Positions 53,881-61,986 of a stretch of 64,000 nt of DNA are shown here, one piece after another; position 1 is the stretch's first letter, and each line of letters opens with the position of its first letter. Under the pieces are notes generated by a model that had not been told where the DNA came from, ran no database searches, and saw nothing but the letters and a program-made list of their open reading frames with translations. The position numbers were made by a program, and so were the translations under genes. This DNA is from Falsigemmobacter faecalis (lineage in GTDB: Bacteria; Pseudomonadota; Alphaproteobacteria; Rhodobacterales; Rhodobacteraceae): NCBI RefSeq assembly GCF_003863335.1, contig NZ_RRAZ01000002.1, positions 62,001-126,000 of the forward strand, given 5' to 3'.

Positions 53881-54876
53881 ATGAAAATCCTGCTCAGCCA
53901 GACCCCCGGCGGCCCGGACAGTCTGACCCTTGTCGAGGCGCAAAAGCCCGAGCCCGGCCCCGGAGAGGTCCGCATCCGCGTGCGGATGGTCGGGATCAAT
54001 TATCCCGACACCCTGGTCATTGAGGACCGTTATCAGATCCGCCCGCCGCGCCCCTTCGCGCCGGGCGGGGAGTTTGTCGGCGAAATCGACGCCCTTGGCC
54101 CCGATGTTCAGGGGATGACCCCTGGCACGCGGGTCATGGCGCTGCCGCTTTGGGGGGCGATGGCGGAATGGGTCTGCGTGGCCGCCGACAAATGCCACGC
54201 CGTGCCTGCAGGCGTCAGCGATGAGGCCGCGGCCGCGCTGCAGATGACTTATGGCACCTCGCTTTATGCGCTTGAAGAGCGCGGCGGGATCAAAGCCGGA
54301 GAGACGGTGGTGGTTCTGGGCGCGGCGGGCGGCATCGGCCTTGCCAGTGTGGAGCTGGCTAAGCACCTCGGCGCCAGGGTCATCGCCTGCGTCAGCAGCG
54401 AAGAGAAGGCCGCCACCGCCCGCGAGCATGGCGCGGATGAGGTGCTGATCTATCCCGCAGGCCCGCTCGACCGCGAGGCTGCCAAAGCCTTCAGCACCGG
54501 GCTGAAAGCCCTGACGGGGGCGCAGGGCGCGGATATCGTGGTGGATGCCGTGGGCGGCAGCTATTCCGAACCCGCGCTGCGCTGCATGGCCTGGGGCGGC
54601 CGTTTTCTGATCGTGGGCTTTCCCGCGGGCATCGCGCAGATCCCGGCGAACCTGCCGCTGCTGAAATCCTGCGACATCCGCGGCATCTTCTGGGGCGCCG
54701 CCGTAGAGCGTGATCCGGCCGCCAACCGCACCGCGATGCAGCGCCTGCTGCAGCTTTGCCAGGCGGGGCACATCCGCCCGCGCATCGACCGGGTTTACCC
54801 CCTCGACGAGGGCGGCGCGGCCATTGCCTCGCTGTCGGCGCGCGGTGTTCGGGGGAAAGTCCTTGTCGCGCTCTGA
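53881..54876 (+). CDS. NADPH:quinone oxidoreductase-like zinc-independent MDR protein
   Basis: 331 residues from ATG 53881 (GGAAGG upstream). A GroES-like N-terminal domain (MVGINYPDTLVIEDRYQ) and a Rossmann domain with VVVLGAAGGIGLASVELAKHLGA. The zinc-binding Cys set of alcohol dehydrogenases is absent. Members reduce enones or enoyl-CoAs with NADPH. Its place in the operon suggests an enoyl-CoA or enoyl intermediate as substrate. Confidence 0.85.
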   Translation: MKILLSQTPGGPDSLTLVEAQKPEPGPGEVRIRVRMVGINYPDTLVIEDRYQIRPPRPFAPGGEFVGEIDALGPDVQGMTPGTRVMALPLWGAMAEWVCVAADKCHAVPAGVSDEAAAALQMTYGTSLYALEERGGIKAGETVVVLGAAGGIGLASVELAKHLGARVIACVSSEEKAATAREHGADEVLIYPAGPLDREAAKAFSTGLKALTGAQGADIVVDAVGGSYSEPALRCMAWGGRFLIVGFPAGIAQIPANLPLLKSCDIRGIFWGAAVERDPAANRTAMQRLLQLCQAGHIRPRIDRVYPLDEGGAAIASLSARGVRGKVLVAL

Positions 54877-54908
54877 CATCTCCCCTGTCTGTCCGCCGAA
54901 AGGCCGCC

Positions 54909-55790
54909 ATGTCGCGCTATGACGCTCTGCTGGCACTCGATATCCCCGCCCTTGCGCACCGCTACGACGTAAAGGATGTGATCCTTTACGCGCTTGGCTG
55001 CGGGGCGGGGGCCGAGGACCTTGGCCTTGTTTATGAGAAAGCGGATCTGCGGGTCATCCCCACGATGGCCACGGTTCTGGCCTATCCCGGCGACTGGTAC
55101 CGCAATCTGCCGACCGGGCTTGCGGCGGAAATGATCGTTCATGCCTCTGAGCGGGTGGAGGTATTTGACGATCTTCCGGTCCGGGGGCATCTCACCGCAA
55201 AGCCGCGCATCAGCGCCATTCACGACAAAGGCCCCGGTCGCGGCGCAATCGTCGTGAGCGAGCGCGACATCCGCGAGGCTGAGAGCGGGCGTCTGCTCGC
55301 CCGCGTCACGCAGCGCGCCTTTTGCCGCGGCGACGGCGGCATGGGCGGTCCGCAGATCCCGTTGCCTCCGCCAGAGCCGCTGCCCGCCCGGGCTTCGGAC
55401 CGGGTGCTGAGCCTGCGCACCTCGCCCCGGGCGGCGGCGATCTACCGGCTGATGGGCGACGACAATCCGCTGCACATCGACCCCGCCATCGCCCGTGAGG
55501 GCGGCTTCGGGCGCCCGATCCTGCATGGGCTCTCGGGCTACGGCCATATCTGCCGCGCGCTTCTGTCCGTCCTGCCGCCCCGGATGCGGGTCACCGCCTT
55601 TGAATGCCGCTTCACCGCGCCCGTGCTGCCCGGCGACGATATCGCGCTTGAGATCTGGCACCAGGACGGCGGCTTTGCCTTTCGCGGCCACGCCCGGGGC
55701 CGCACCGCCTTTGACAACGGCACCCTGCGCTATGCCCCGTGCGTGCCTGAGGTGCCGCCCCGAGAGAGCGGCGCGGGACAGTCATCCTGA
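54909..55790 (+). CDS. MaoC-like dehydratase (double hot-dog, (R)-specific enoyl-CoA hydratase type)
   Basis: 293 residues from ATG 54909 (AAAGG upstream). The N-terminal hot-dog begins with KDVILYALGCGAGAEDLGLVYE, and the C-terminal hot-dog holds the catalytic DDNPLHIDPAIAREGGFGRPILHG (Asp and His of hydratase 2). This is the MFE-2 hydratase architecture. It should add or remove water on a 2-enoyl-CoA with R specificity. The longer frame back to 54756 overlaps the previous gene and is rejected. Confidence 0.87.
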   Translation: MSRYDALLALDIPALAHRYDVKDVILYALGCGAGAEDLGLVYEKADLRVIPTMATVLAYPGDWYRNLPTGLAAEMIVHASERVEVFDDLPVRGHLTAKPRISAIHDKGPGRGAIVVSERDIREAESGRLLARVTQRAFCRGDGGMGGPQIPLPPPEPLPARASDRVLSLRTSPRAAAIYRLMGDDNPLHIDPAIAREGGFGRPILHGLSGYGHICRALLSVLPPRMRVTAFECRFTAPVLPGDDIALEIWHQDGGFAFRGHARGRTAFDNGTLRYAPCVPEVPPRESGAGQSS

Positions 55791-55800
55791 GGAGACAGCA

Positions 55801-57399
55801 ATGAAACAACCGCCGGTCATGCGCTATGAAACCCACTACGGGCAGCGGCTTATTCGCTGTTATGCAGAGCGTCCGCAGTCGGTGGATGCCATGTTCCGCG
55901 AGGTCAGCGCCCGCGACGCCAGCCGGATCGCGCTGGTCGATGAAGACCGCCGCATCAGCTATGCAGAGCTGGAGGCCATGGTCGCCGCCCAGGCCGCCGG
56001 TCTTGTGGCCCGCGGCTGCCAGCCGGGGGAGCGGATCGGGCTTTTGCTGAACAACTGCGCGGAATTCGTCAGCCTCTTTCTTGCTGCGGCCCGCATTGGC
56101 ATGATCAGCGTGCCGATGAGCACCCGCCAGGCGCTGCCGGAAATCCGCTATGTGCTGCAACAAAGCCGGACCTCGGTGCTGATCGCGGATGCGGCCTGCG
56201 CCGCCAATATCCCCCCGCGCGCCGAAGTCGAAAGCCTGCGCGCGATCTTTACCCTTGGCGCGACAGAGACACCTCCCCCCGAGGCAGAGCCCTTTGACGC
56301 CCTGGCCTGCGCGCCCGGGCCTGACCTGGAGTGCCCCGCCCCCCGGGAGGAGGATACGCTTTGCCTGCTCTATACATCCGGGACGACCGGAAATCCCAAA
56401 GGCGCGATGATCACGCATCTCTCTGCGGTGCATTCGGTTCTGAACTTTGAATGGGCGCTTGGCCTGCAGCCTGGCGATGTGGCCTTTCTGTCGGTCCCGG
56501 CCAGCCATGTCACCGGTCTGGTTGCAATCATTCTGCCCGCGCTCCGGGTGGGTGGCACCACGGTGATCCTGCGCGACTTCAAAGCGCGGAAGTTCCTTGA
56601 GCGCGCCGCAGCCGAGCGGATCAATTATTCGCTGATGGTTCCGGCGATGTATAATCTGTGCCTGCTCGACAAAGAGTTTGAGCGCTTTGATCTGTCGTCC
56701 TGGCGGGTGGCGGGCTTTGGCGGCGCCCCCATGCCCGGCGCAACCATCGAGGCTTTAGCCCGCGCCCTGCCGGGGCTGGTTTTGCAAAACGTCTATGGCT
56801 CAACCGAGACCACATCCCCCGCAACCGTGCTTCCGCCAGGGGCGATCACCGCGCATTCCGACACCGTTGGTATTCCGCTTCCGGTCGCCGATATCGTGGT
56901 CGTCGATGACGCCGGGATTGAGGTTCCGCGCGGCACCACCGGAGAATTGCTGATCGGCGGGCCCATGGTGGTGCCGGGCTATTGGGAGAACCCGCAGGGC
57001 AATGCCAATGGCTTTGTCAGCGGCTACTGGCGCTCGGGCGATCTGGGCAGCATGGATGCAGAGGGCTTTGTGCGGGTGGTGGACCGCAGGAAGGATATGA
57101 TCAACCGCGGCGGCTTTAAGATCTATTCAATTGAGGTAGAAAACGCGCTTGCCGCCCATCCGGCGGTGGTGGAGGCCGCGGTCATTGGCCAACCCGATCC
57201 GGTGCTTGGCGAAAGGGTGCAGGCCTTTCTGTGGCTGGGCGATGGTCAGACGGATGCCGAAGCGATCCGCGCCCATTGCGCGGCCCGGCTCTCAGATTAC
57301 AAAGTGCCTGAGAAAATCGTCTTTCTGACCGGCCCGCTGCCGCGCAATGCCAATGGCAAAGTGCAAAAGACCGAGTTGCGCCGGCTGACCACCGTCTGA
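55801..57399 (+). CDS. Acyl-CoA synthetase/ligase (AMP-binding family)
   Basis: 532 residues from ATG 55801 with GAGGAG seven bases upstream. P-loop LLYTSGTTGNPKGAM, adenine-binding NVYGSTETT, YWRSGDLGSMD, the hinge DRRKDMINRGGFKIYS and the C-terminal catalytic Lys in NANGKVQKTEL are all present. It activates a carboxylic acid with ATP and CoA. Being last in the TRAP operon, it probably activates the imported acid. Confidence 0.9.
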   Translation: MKQPPVMRYETHYGQRLIRCYAERPQSVDAMFREVSARDASRIALVDEDRRISYAELEAMVAAQAAGLVARGCQPGERIGLLLNNCAEFVSLFLAAARIGMISVPMSTRQALPEIRYVLQQSRTSVLIADAACAANIPPRAEVESLRAIFTLGATETPPPEAEPFDALACAPGPDLECPAPREEDTLCLLYTSGTTGNPKGAMITHLSAVHSVLNFEWALGLQPGDVAFLSVPASHVTGLVAIILPALRVGGTTVILRDFKARKFLERAAAERINYSLMVPAMYNLCLLDKEFERFDLSSWRVAGFGGAPMPGATIEALARALPGLVLQNVYGSTETTSPATVLPPGAITAHSDTVGIPLPVADIVVVDDAGIEVPRGTTGELLIGGPMVVPGYWENPQGNANGFVSGYWRSGDLGSMDAEGFVRVVDRRKDMINRGGFKIYSIEVENALAAHPAVVEAAVIGQPDPVLGERVQAFLWLGDGQTDAEAIRAHCAARLSDYKVPEKIVFLTGPLPRNANGKVQKTELRRLTTV

Positions 57400-57503
57400 G
57401 CGCAACTGCGCAGGCATCCGGCGACGCGACCGCCATGGGAAAGCTGCCCCCCTCCGGGCGGGGGCAGGCACGTTATCGCGGTCCAGGGGGTCATAGCTGA
57501 GAA

Positions 57504-57524
57504 AGCGCCCCCCTGTGGGGCGCT
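57504..57524. terminator. Hairpin after the acyl-CoA ligase gene
   Basis: AGCGCCCC (57504-57511) and GGGGCGCT (57517-57524), with an outer TCATAGC/GCTATGA pairing (57491-57497 and 57522-57528). No T-run follows on plus. It lies 105 bases after the ligase stop in a 260-base convergent gap otherwise empty of genes. Confidence 0.45.
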
Positions 57525-57630
57525 ATGACGGTTTCGCGGCGCAAAGGTTCAAACCGAATAAAACAGGCCCCCAACTGGTGTCAGGGGCCATGAAGATCGC
57601 GCAGTGCAGGCCTCACAGCAGGCAAAACCA

Positions 57631-57651
57631 GCCCCCGGTCGATCCGGGGGC
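57631..57651 (-). terminator. Terminator of the tup operon
   Basis: GCCCCCGG (57631-57638), loop, CCGGGGGC (57644-57651). On the minus strand the stem is followed by TGGTTTTG, a few bases after the tupA stop. Confidence 0.65.
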
Positions 57652-57659
57652 AAGGTCCC

Positions 57660-58469
57660 TTACTTCGCCGCAGAGGGGAAGAAGAGTTGCTGGCCGTTGA
57701 TCTTATACTCCGCAATCGCCGCCTGACCCTCAGCCGAGATCAGCCAGTCCACAAAGGCCTGGCCTTCGGTGACTTTGACATGAGGGTGTTTCTCTTTGTT
57801 CACCAGGATCACGCCATAGGGGTTAAAGAGCACCTTATCGCCCTCAAAGGTGATCTCCAGCGGGCCACGGTTTTCAAACGACAGCCAGGTGCCGCGATCG
57901 GCCAGCGCATAGGCCGGGACCTGGGCTGCGGTATTCAGCGTCGCGCCCATGCCCGAACCGGTTGAGAGATACCAGGGCTGGCCCTCTGCGGTGATGCCTG
58001 CGCTTTCCCAGAGCTTTTTCTCAGCCACATGGGTGCCGCTGTCGTCGCCGCGCGAGGCGAATTTCGCGCCCGAAGCGGCAACGGCTTTGAAGGCCTCCGC
58101 AGCCGTGGCAGCGGCTTTGGTCTTTGCCGGATCTTCGGCGGGGCCAACAAGGATGAAATCGTTATACATCACGTCAAAGCGCTGCACGCCCCAGCCTTCA
58201 GCGACGAATTTCTCTTCCTGGCCGCGGGCGTGAACAAACACCACATCGGCATCGCCGCGCCGCGCGGTTTCCAGCGCCTGTCCGGTGCCCTGGGCAATCA
58301 CCCGCACCTCAATGCCGGTTTTCTCCTTGAAGATCGGCAGGATATGGCCAAAGAGCCCGGAATTCTCGGTCGAGGTGGTCGAGGCCACGGTGATAAAGGT
58401 CTCAGCACTTGCGGGAAGAGCCGCAAAGCCGAGAACGAAGCTCACAGTCAGTCTGCGCAGAAGGGTCAT
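57660..58469 (-). CDS. tupA: Tungstate ABC transporter binding protein TupA
   Basis: 269 residues from ATG 58469, with a signal peptide ending ASA-ETF. The mature N-terminus ITVASTTSTENSGLF carries the TTS-type oxyanion motif of TupA. SRGDDSGTHVAEKKLWE and YLSTGSGMGATL complete the tungstate pocket. TupA proteins prefer tungstate over molybdate. It is the last gene of tupB-tupC-tupA, 25 bases after tupC. Confidence 0.9.
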   Translation of the reverse strand: MTLLRRLTVSFVLGFAALPASAETFITVASTTSTENSGLFGHILPIFKEKTGIEVRVIAQGTGQALETARRGDADVVFVHARGQEEKFVAEGWGVQRFDVMYNDFILVGPAEDPAKTKAAATAAEAFKAVAASGAKFASRGDDSGTHVAEKKLWESAGITAEGQPWYLSTGSGMGATLNTAAQVPAYALADRGTWLSFENRGPLEITFEGDKVLFNPYGVILVNKEKHPHVKVTEGQAFVDWLISAEGQAAIAEYKINGQQLFFPSAAK

Positions 58470-58494
58470 CGTCTCGTGCCTCTCTTTGTGTGGA

Positions 58495-59205
58495 TTACCA
58501 TAAAAGCTCGCCCGCCAGATAACCGCGGGCTTCGCGGCTGACGGGCGCAGAAAAGAACGCGGGCGCGGGGGTGGTCTCAAGGATCTGCCCGCGGTCGAGA
58601 AAGATCACCTCTTCGCCAAGGCGGCGCGCCTGCCCGAGGTCATGGGTGGTCATCACAAGGGCCATGCCCTCGGCGCTGAACTGCAGCAGGCTGTCCTCAA
58701 TCAGGCGGGTTGAGGCGGGATCGAGCGCCGAGGTCGGCTCATCGAGGATCAGCAGGTCAGGTCGGGTGGCCCAGGCGCGGGCCAGCGCCAGCCGCTGCTG
58801 CTCGCCGCCCGACAAAAGCCGCGCGCCGCGACCCGCGAGGGGCATCAGGCCAAAGCGCTCCAGAGCCGCCTCGCACCGCGCCTTCCGGTCCGGCCCGGAC
58901 AGCCCCTGCAGGGCAAGCGCATGGTCCAGATTGGCCCGAACCGAGCGGCGCAGCATCACGGGGCGCTGAAAGACCATGGCCTGACGCGCCGCCCGCACGC
59001 CCTCACCCGCGCGGACCACCCGCCCCTGCGAGGGCGCGATCAGCCCGTGACAGATGCGCAGCAGCAGGCTTTTGCCCGCGCCATTCGGGCCGAGGATGAC
59101 CAGACGCCGCCCGGCCCTGACCTCAAAGCTGACGCCACGCAGCAGCGCCACCCCCCTGGCCTCAAAGCCAATGTTCTCTGCGCGCAACAGACAGTCGCCG
59201 CTCAT
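58495..59205 (-). CDS. tupC: Tungstate ABC transporter ATPase TupC
   Basis: 236 residues from ATG 59205, which overlaps the tupB stop (ATGA) and has GGAGG eight bases upstream. Walker A GPNGAGKSLLLRIC (Ser-Leu in place of the usual Thr-Thr), signature LSGGEQQRLALARAWA, Walker [15 protein letters not shown]-loop MTTHDLGQA. Small single-domain ATPase without the MOP domain of ModC. Confidence 0.88.
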   Translation of the reverse strand: MSGDCLLRAENIGFEARGVALLRGVSFEVRAGRRLVILGPNGAGKSLLLRICHGLIAPSQGRVVRAGEGVRAARQAMVFQRPVMLRRSVRANLDHALALQGLSGPDRKARCEAALERFGLMPLAGRGARLLSGGEQQRLALARAWATRPDLLILDEPTSALDPASTRLIEDSLLQFSAEGMALVMTTHDLGQARRLGEEVIFLDRGQILETTPAPAFFSAPVSREARGYLAGELLW

Positions 59206-59900
59206 CCCATCCGCCTCCGTGACCATTGCGTCAGACCAAAGGCGAGGGCGTTCAGCCCCAGAACAATGCTCAGAAGGATGATCCCAAGCGCCACCGCCAT
59301 GGCCAGATTGCCGCGGTTGGTCTCAAGCGTGATGGCGGTGGTCATGGTGCGGGTATGGCCCGCGATATTGCCGCCCACGATCAGCACCGCCCCCACCTCT
59401 GCGCTGGCCCGGCCAAAGCCCGCCAGGATCCCGGTCAAAAGCCCCACGCGCCCGTCCCACAAAAGCGTCGGCACCGCGCGCAGCCGGCCTGACCCGAGCG
59501 AGCGCAGCTGCTCTTCGTATTCGCCCCACAGCTCTTCGATCATCGAGCGGGTGAGCGACAGAATGATCGGCACCACCAGCACCGTCTGCGCCGCGATCAT
59601 CGCGGCGGGCGTGAACAGCAGTTCCAGCGACCCCAGCGGCCCCGAGCGCGAGAGCAGCAGATAGATCAAAAGCCCCGCCACCACCGGCGGCAGCCCCATC
59701 AGCGCGTTGCAGATCACAATCACCCCGCCGCGCCCCGGAAACCGCGACAGCGCCAGCGCCGCGCCCAAAGGCAGCGCAATCAGGCAGGCCAGCACAATCG
59801 CGCTCAGCGAGACCCGCAGCGACAGCCCGATCACCTGCACAAGGGCCGGATCGGCTTCAGCGATCAGACTGAAGGCCGTGATGATTGCCGTATCGGACAT
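59202..59900 (-). CDS. tupB: Tungstate ABC transporter permease TupB
   Basis: 232 residues, five to six membrane helices, with the TupB motifs NALMGLPPVVAGLLIYLLLS, GFGRASAEVGAVLIVGGNIAGHTRTMTTAI. It is the first gene of the operon, divergent from the HTH-PBP regulator with 124 bases between starts. Confidence 0.9.
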   Translation of the reverse strand: MSDTAIITAFSLIAEADPALVQVIGLSLRVSLSAIVLACLIALPLGAALALSRFPGRGGVIVICNALMGLPPVVAGLLIYLLLSRSGPLGSLELLFTPAAMIAAQTVLVVPIILSLTRSMIEELWGEYEEQLRSLGSGRLRAVPTLLWDGRVGLLTGILAGFGRASAEVGAVLIVGGNIAGHTRTMTTAITLETNRGNLAMAVALGIILLSIVLGLNALAFGLTQWSRRRMG

Positions 59901-59936
59901 GAGTGCTGTCTGTTTCCCCGTTCAGCCCATTATGCA

Positions 59937-59968
59937 ATTTACATCTCACTTGTGGCAAATATGTAAAT
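59937..59968. promoter_or_regulatory. Perfect 8-bp inverted repeat in the tup divergent promoter
   Basis: ATTTACAT (59937-59944) and ATGTAAAT (59961-59968) are exact complements with a 16-base spacer, half-sites 24 bases apart. It sits 36 bases before tupB and 56 before the regulator gene, as expected for a site of that regulator. Confidence 0.65.
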
Positions 59969-60024
59969 CATGCAGACTACAGACAAAGACGTAATGATTT
60001 CATCTAAATGCCGGATTTTGCAGT

Positions 60025-60909
60025 ATGCCTGGAAGCCCAACGGCCGTTCTTCTGACAACCTCTGAGGTCGCGGCCTACCTGCGGATCAAGGAGAGGACGA
60101 TTTATGACATGGTCGCCCGCGGCCAGATCCCCTTCTCGCGGGTCTCGGGGAAGCTGCTTTTTCCGCGCCGTCTGGTCGATGCCTGGATTGAGGGGCAGAC
60201 CGAACTGCCCGACACCCGCCTCGCGCCTGCGCCGCTGATCTGCTCGGGCTCGTCGGAGCCGCTTTTGGAATGGGCGCTGCGGCAGTCGGGGGCGGGGCTT
60301 GCGATCCTGACCAGCGGTTCGCGCCAGGGGCTGGAGGATCTTGCCGCAGGCCGCGCCATGCTGGCCGGCACCCATCTGATTGAGCCGGAAACCGGGCGCT
60401 ATAACATCGACGCGGTGCGCAGCATTCTGCCCTTTCCCGATATCGTCATGATCCACTGGGCCCGCCGGGTGCAGGGGCTTTTGGTGGCGCGGGGCAATCC
60501 GTCAGAGATCACCTCGCTGCGCGATGTGGTTGAGCGGGGGTTGCGGGTGGTTTTGCGCAGCGAAGGCGCGGGCTCGCAGATCCTACTGGATCTTTTGCTG
60601 GCGCGCGAAGGACTGTCCCCTTCGGCGCTCAATGCAGCCCCCCGCGTGGCGGAAAGCCATGGCGATATGGCCTCAATGATTGAGATGGGCGAGGCCGATT
60701 GCGGGCTGGGTCTGGCCGCCACCTCGCTCGGCTTTCTGCCGCTCTGGCCGGGAGAGGAGTTTGACCTGGTGATGCGGCGGCGCGATTTCTTTGAGCCCCC
60801 GGTGCAAAAGCTGCTGGCCTTTGCGCAGGGGGAGGCCTGCCGGCGGCGGGCTGAGTTCCTTGGCGGCTATGATCTGGGCCGCCTCGGCGAGGTGCGCTTC
60901 AATGCCTGA
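60025..60909 (+). CDS. HTH-PBP transcriptional regulator, candidate tungstate/molybdate sensor
   Basis: 294 residues. An excisionase-type (HTH_17) DNA-binding domain covers residues 9-58 (TTSEVAAYLRIKERTIYDMVARG). A periplasmic-binding-protein-like domain without signal peptide covers about 70-290 (LAGTHLIEPETGRYN, GAGSQILLDLLL, GEADCGLGLAA). The same PBP type is found fused to MoeA. Such HTH-PBP proteins next to tup or mod genes are taken to sense the oxyanion or the cofactor. It diverges from tupB and starts a run with two MoeA-type genes. Confidence 0.82.
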   Translation: MPGSPTAVLLTTSEVAAYLRIKERTIYDMVARGQIPFSRVSGKLLFPRRLVDAWIEGQTELPDTRLAPAPLICSGSSEPLLEWALRQSGAGLAILTSGSRQGLEDLAAGRAMLAGTHLIEPETGRYNIDAVRSILPFPDIVMIHWARRVQGLLVARGNPSEITSLRDVVERGLRVVLRSEGAGSQILLDLLLAREGLSPSALNAAPRVAESHGDMASMIEMGEADCGLGLAATSLGFLPLWPGEEFDLVMRRRDFFEPPVQKLLAFAQGEACRRRAEFLGGYDLGRLGEVRFNA

Positions 60910-60954
60910 CGGGCGATTGAAAATCCCGCGGTAATCGGCGAGATTGCGCGGGTG

Positions 60955-61986
60955 ATGCAAAGCCCCTCCTCTCCCTCCCGTCTGATGTGTTGTGACGACC
61001 TGCTGGCGCAGCTGCTGGCGGGGATGCCGCCGCTGGTCCCCTGCCAGGTGCCCCTGTCGCAGATGCGCTCCGGCATGGTCGCGGCCGCGCTGCCCGGTCT
61101 GGCAGCGGGCCTGCCGCCTCTGCCGCTGGCGCTGCGGGCAGGCTATGCCCTGCGCGCGGATGATCTGATCGGCGCGGGGCCGCAGTCCCCCGTCATGCTG
61201 ATGTCGCCGCCGCCGCTGGTGCAGGCCGGTGCGCGGCTGCCGGAGGGGGCGGATGCCGTTCTGGACCCTGCCGCGCTCTGCCGCGCAGGCCCGGTGTCTG
61301 AGATCAGCGCAGAGACCTTCCCCGGCGAGGGTGTGCTGCCCGCCGGGCATCACCTCAGCCCCCATACCCCCCTGCTGCAGGACGGCGAGGTGATCGGCCC
61401 CGCCCGTCTGCTGCTGCTGGCCATGGCCGGGGTGACAGAGGTGCCCTGCCGCATTCCGCGCGTGGATGTGACCGGGGATGATCCGGCGTCAGTGGGCTAT
61501 CTGACGGAGATGGCGCTGAAATCCGGCGCCATTGCAGATCGCGGCACAGCCGCGATCCGCCTTCACCTCTCAGAGCAGCCCCCGCCGGAGGGTGACTGGC
61601 TCTGCCAGGGCCTGGCCCTGAACGGGCTGCAGGACATTGCCGTCGCGCAAAGCGAGGGCTGCGTCACGATCCGCTTTGCCCCGCGTCCCGATCTGCTGGC
61701 CCTGGTGGCCCTGGGGCTGATGCTGCCGCTCATCGATCATCTCAGCCGCCGTCAGGTGCCGCAAAGCCTCAGCCTGCCGCTGTCGCGCAAGATCAGCTCG
61801 CCCGTGGGGATGAGTGAACTGCTGCCGCTGCGCCGCGAAGGGGGGAGCTGGGTCCCGCTGCCTGCGGGCGAGCTGAGCCTTGCGGCCCTGAGCGGCGCCG
61901 ATGCGCTGCTGCGGATCCCCGCCGGAGAAGAGGGCTGGCCCGCCGGGCATCTTCTGGCGCTGCCCCCCCTTGAGCGGAGGCTCTGA
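60955..61986 (+). CDS. Degenerate MoeA-like molybdopterin-binding protein
   Basis: 343 residues, ATG 60955 (a GTG precedes it). It follows the MoeA outline: N-terminal DDLLAQLLAGMPPLVPCQVPLS, then ARLPEGADAVLDP in the place of MoeA's GADAVVM-E. The catalytic D-x-S-x-x-D-G-[FY]-A motif is missing (LALRAGYALRADDL instead), so it is probably not an active metal insertase. It shares its stop with the next start (TGATG) and may act as a partner of the following MoeA. Confidence 0.68.
   Translation: MQSPSSPSRLMCCDDLLAQLLAGMPPLVPCQVPLSQMRSGMVAAALPGLAAGLPPLPLALRAGYALRADDLIGAGPQSPVMLMSPPPLVQAGARLPEGADAVLDPAALCRAGPVSEISAETFPGEGVLPAGHHLSPHTPLLQDGEVIGPARLLLLAMAGVTEVPCRIPRVDVTGDDPASVGYLTEMALKSGAIADRGTAAIRLHLSEQPPPEGDWLCQGLALNGLQDIAVAQSEGCVTIRFAPRPDLLALVALGLMLPLIDHLSRRQVPQSLSLPLSRKISSPVGMSELLPLRREGGSWVPLPAGELSLAALSGADALLRIPAGEEGWPAGHLLALPPLERRL

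Noticed and set aside
53245-54936. A 563-codon minus-strand frame opposite the crotonase and MDR genes
   Set aside because: The plus-strand genes have conserved motifs and ribosome sites; the minus frame shows only low-complexity Arg/Gly/His sequence.
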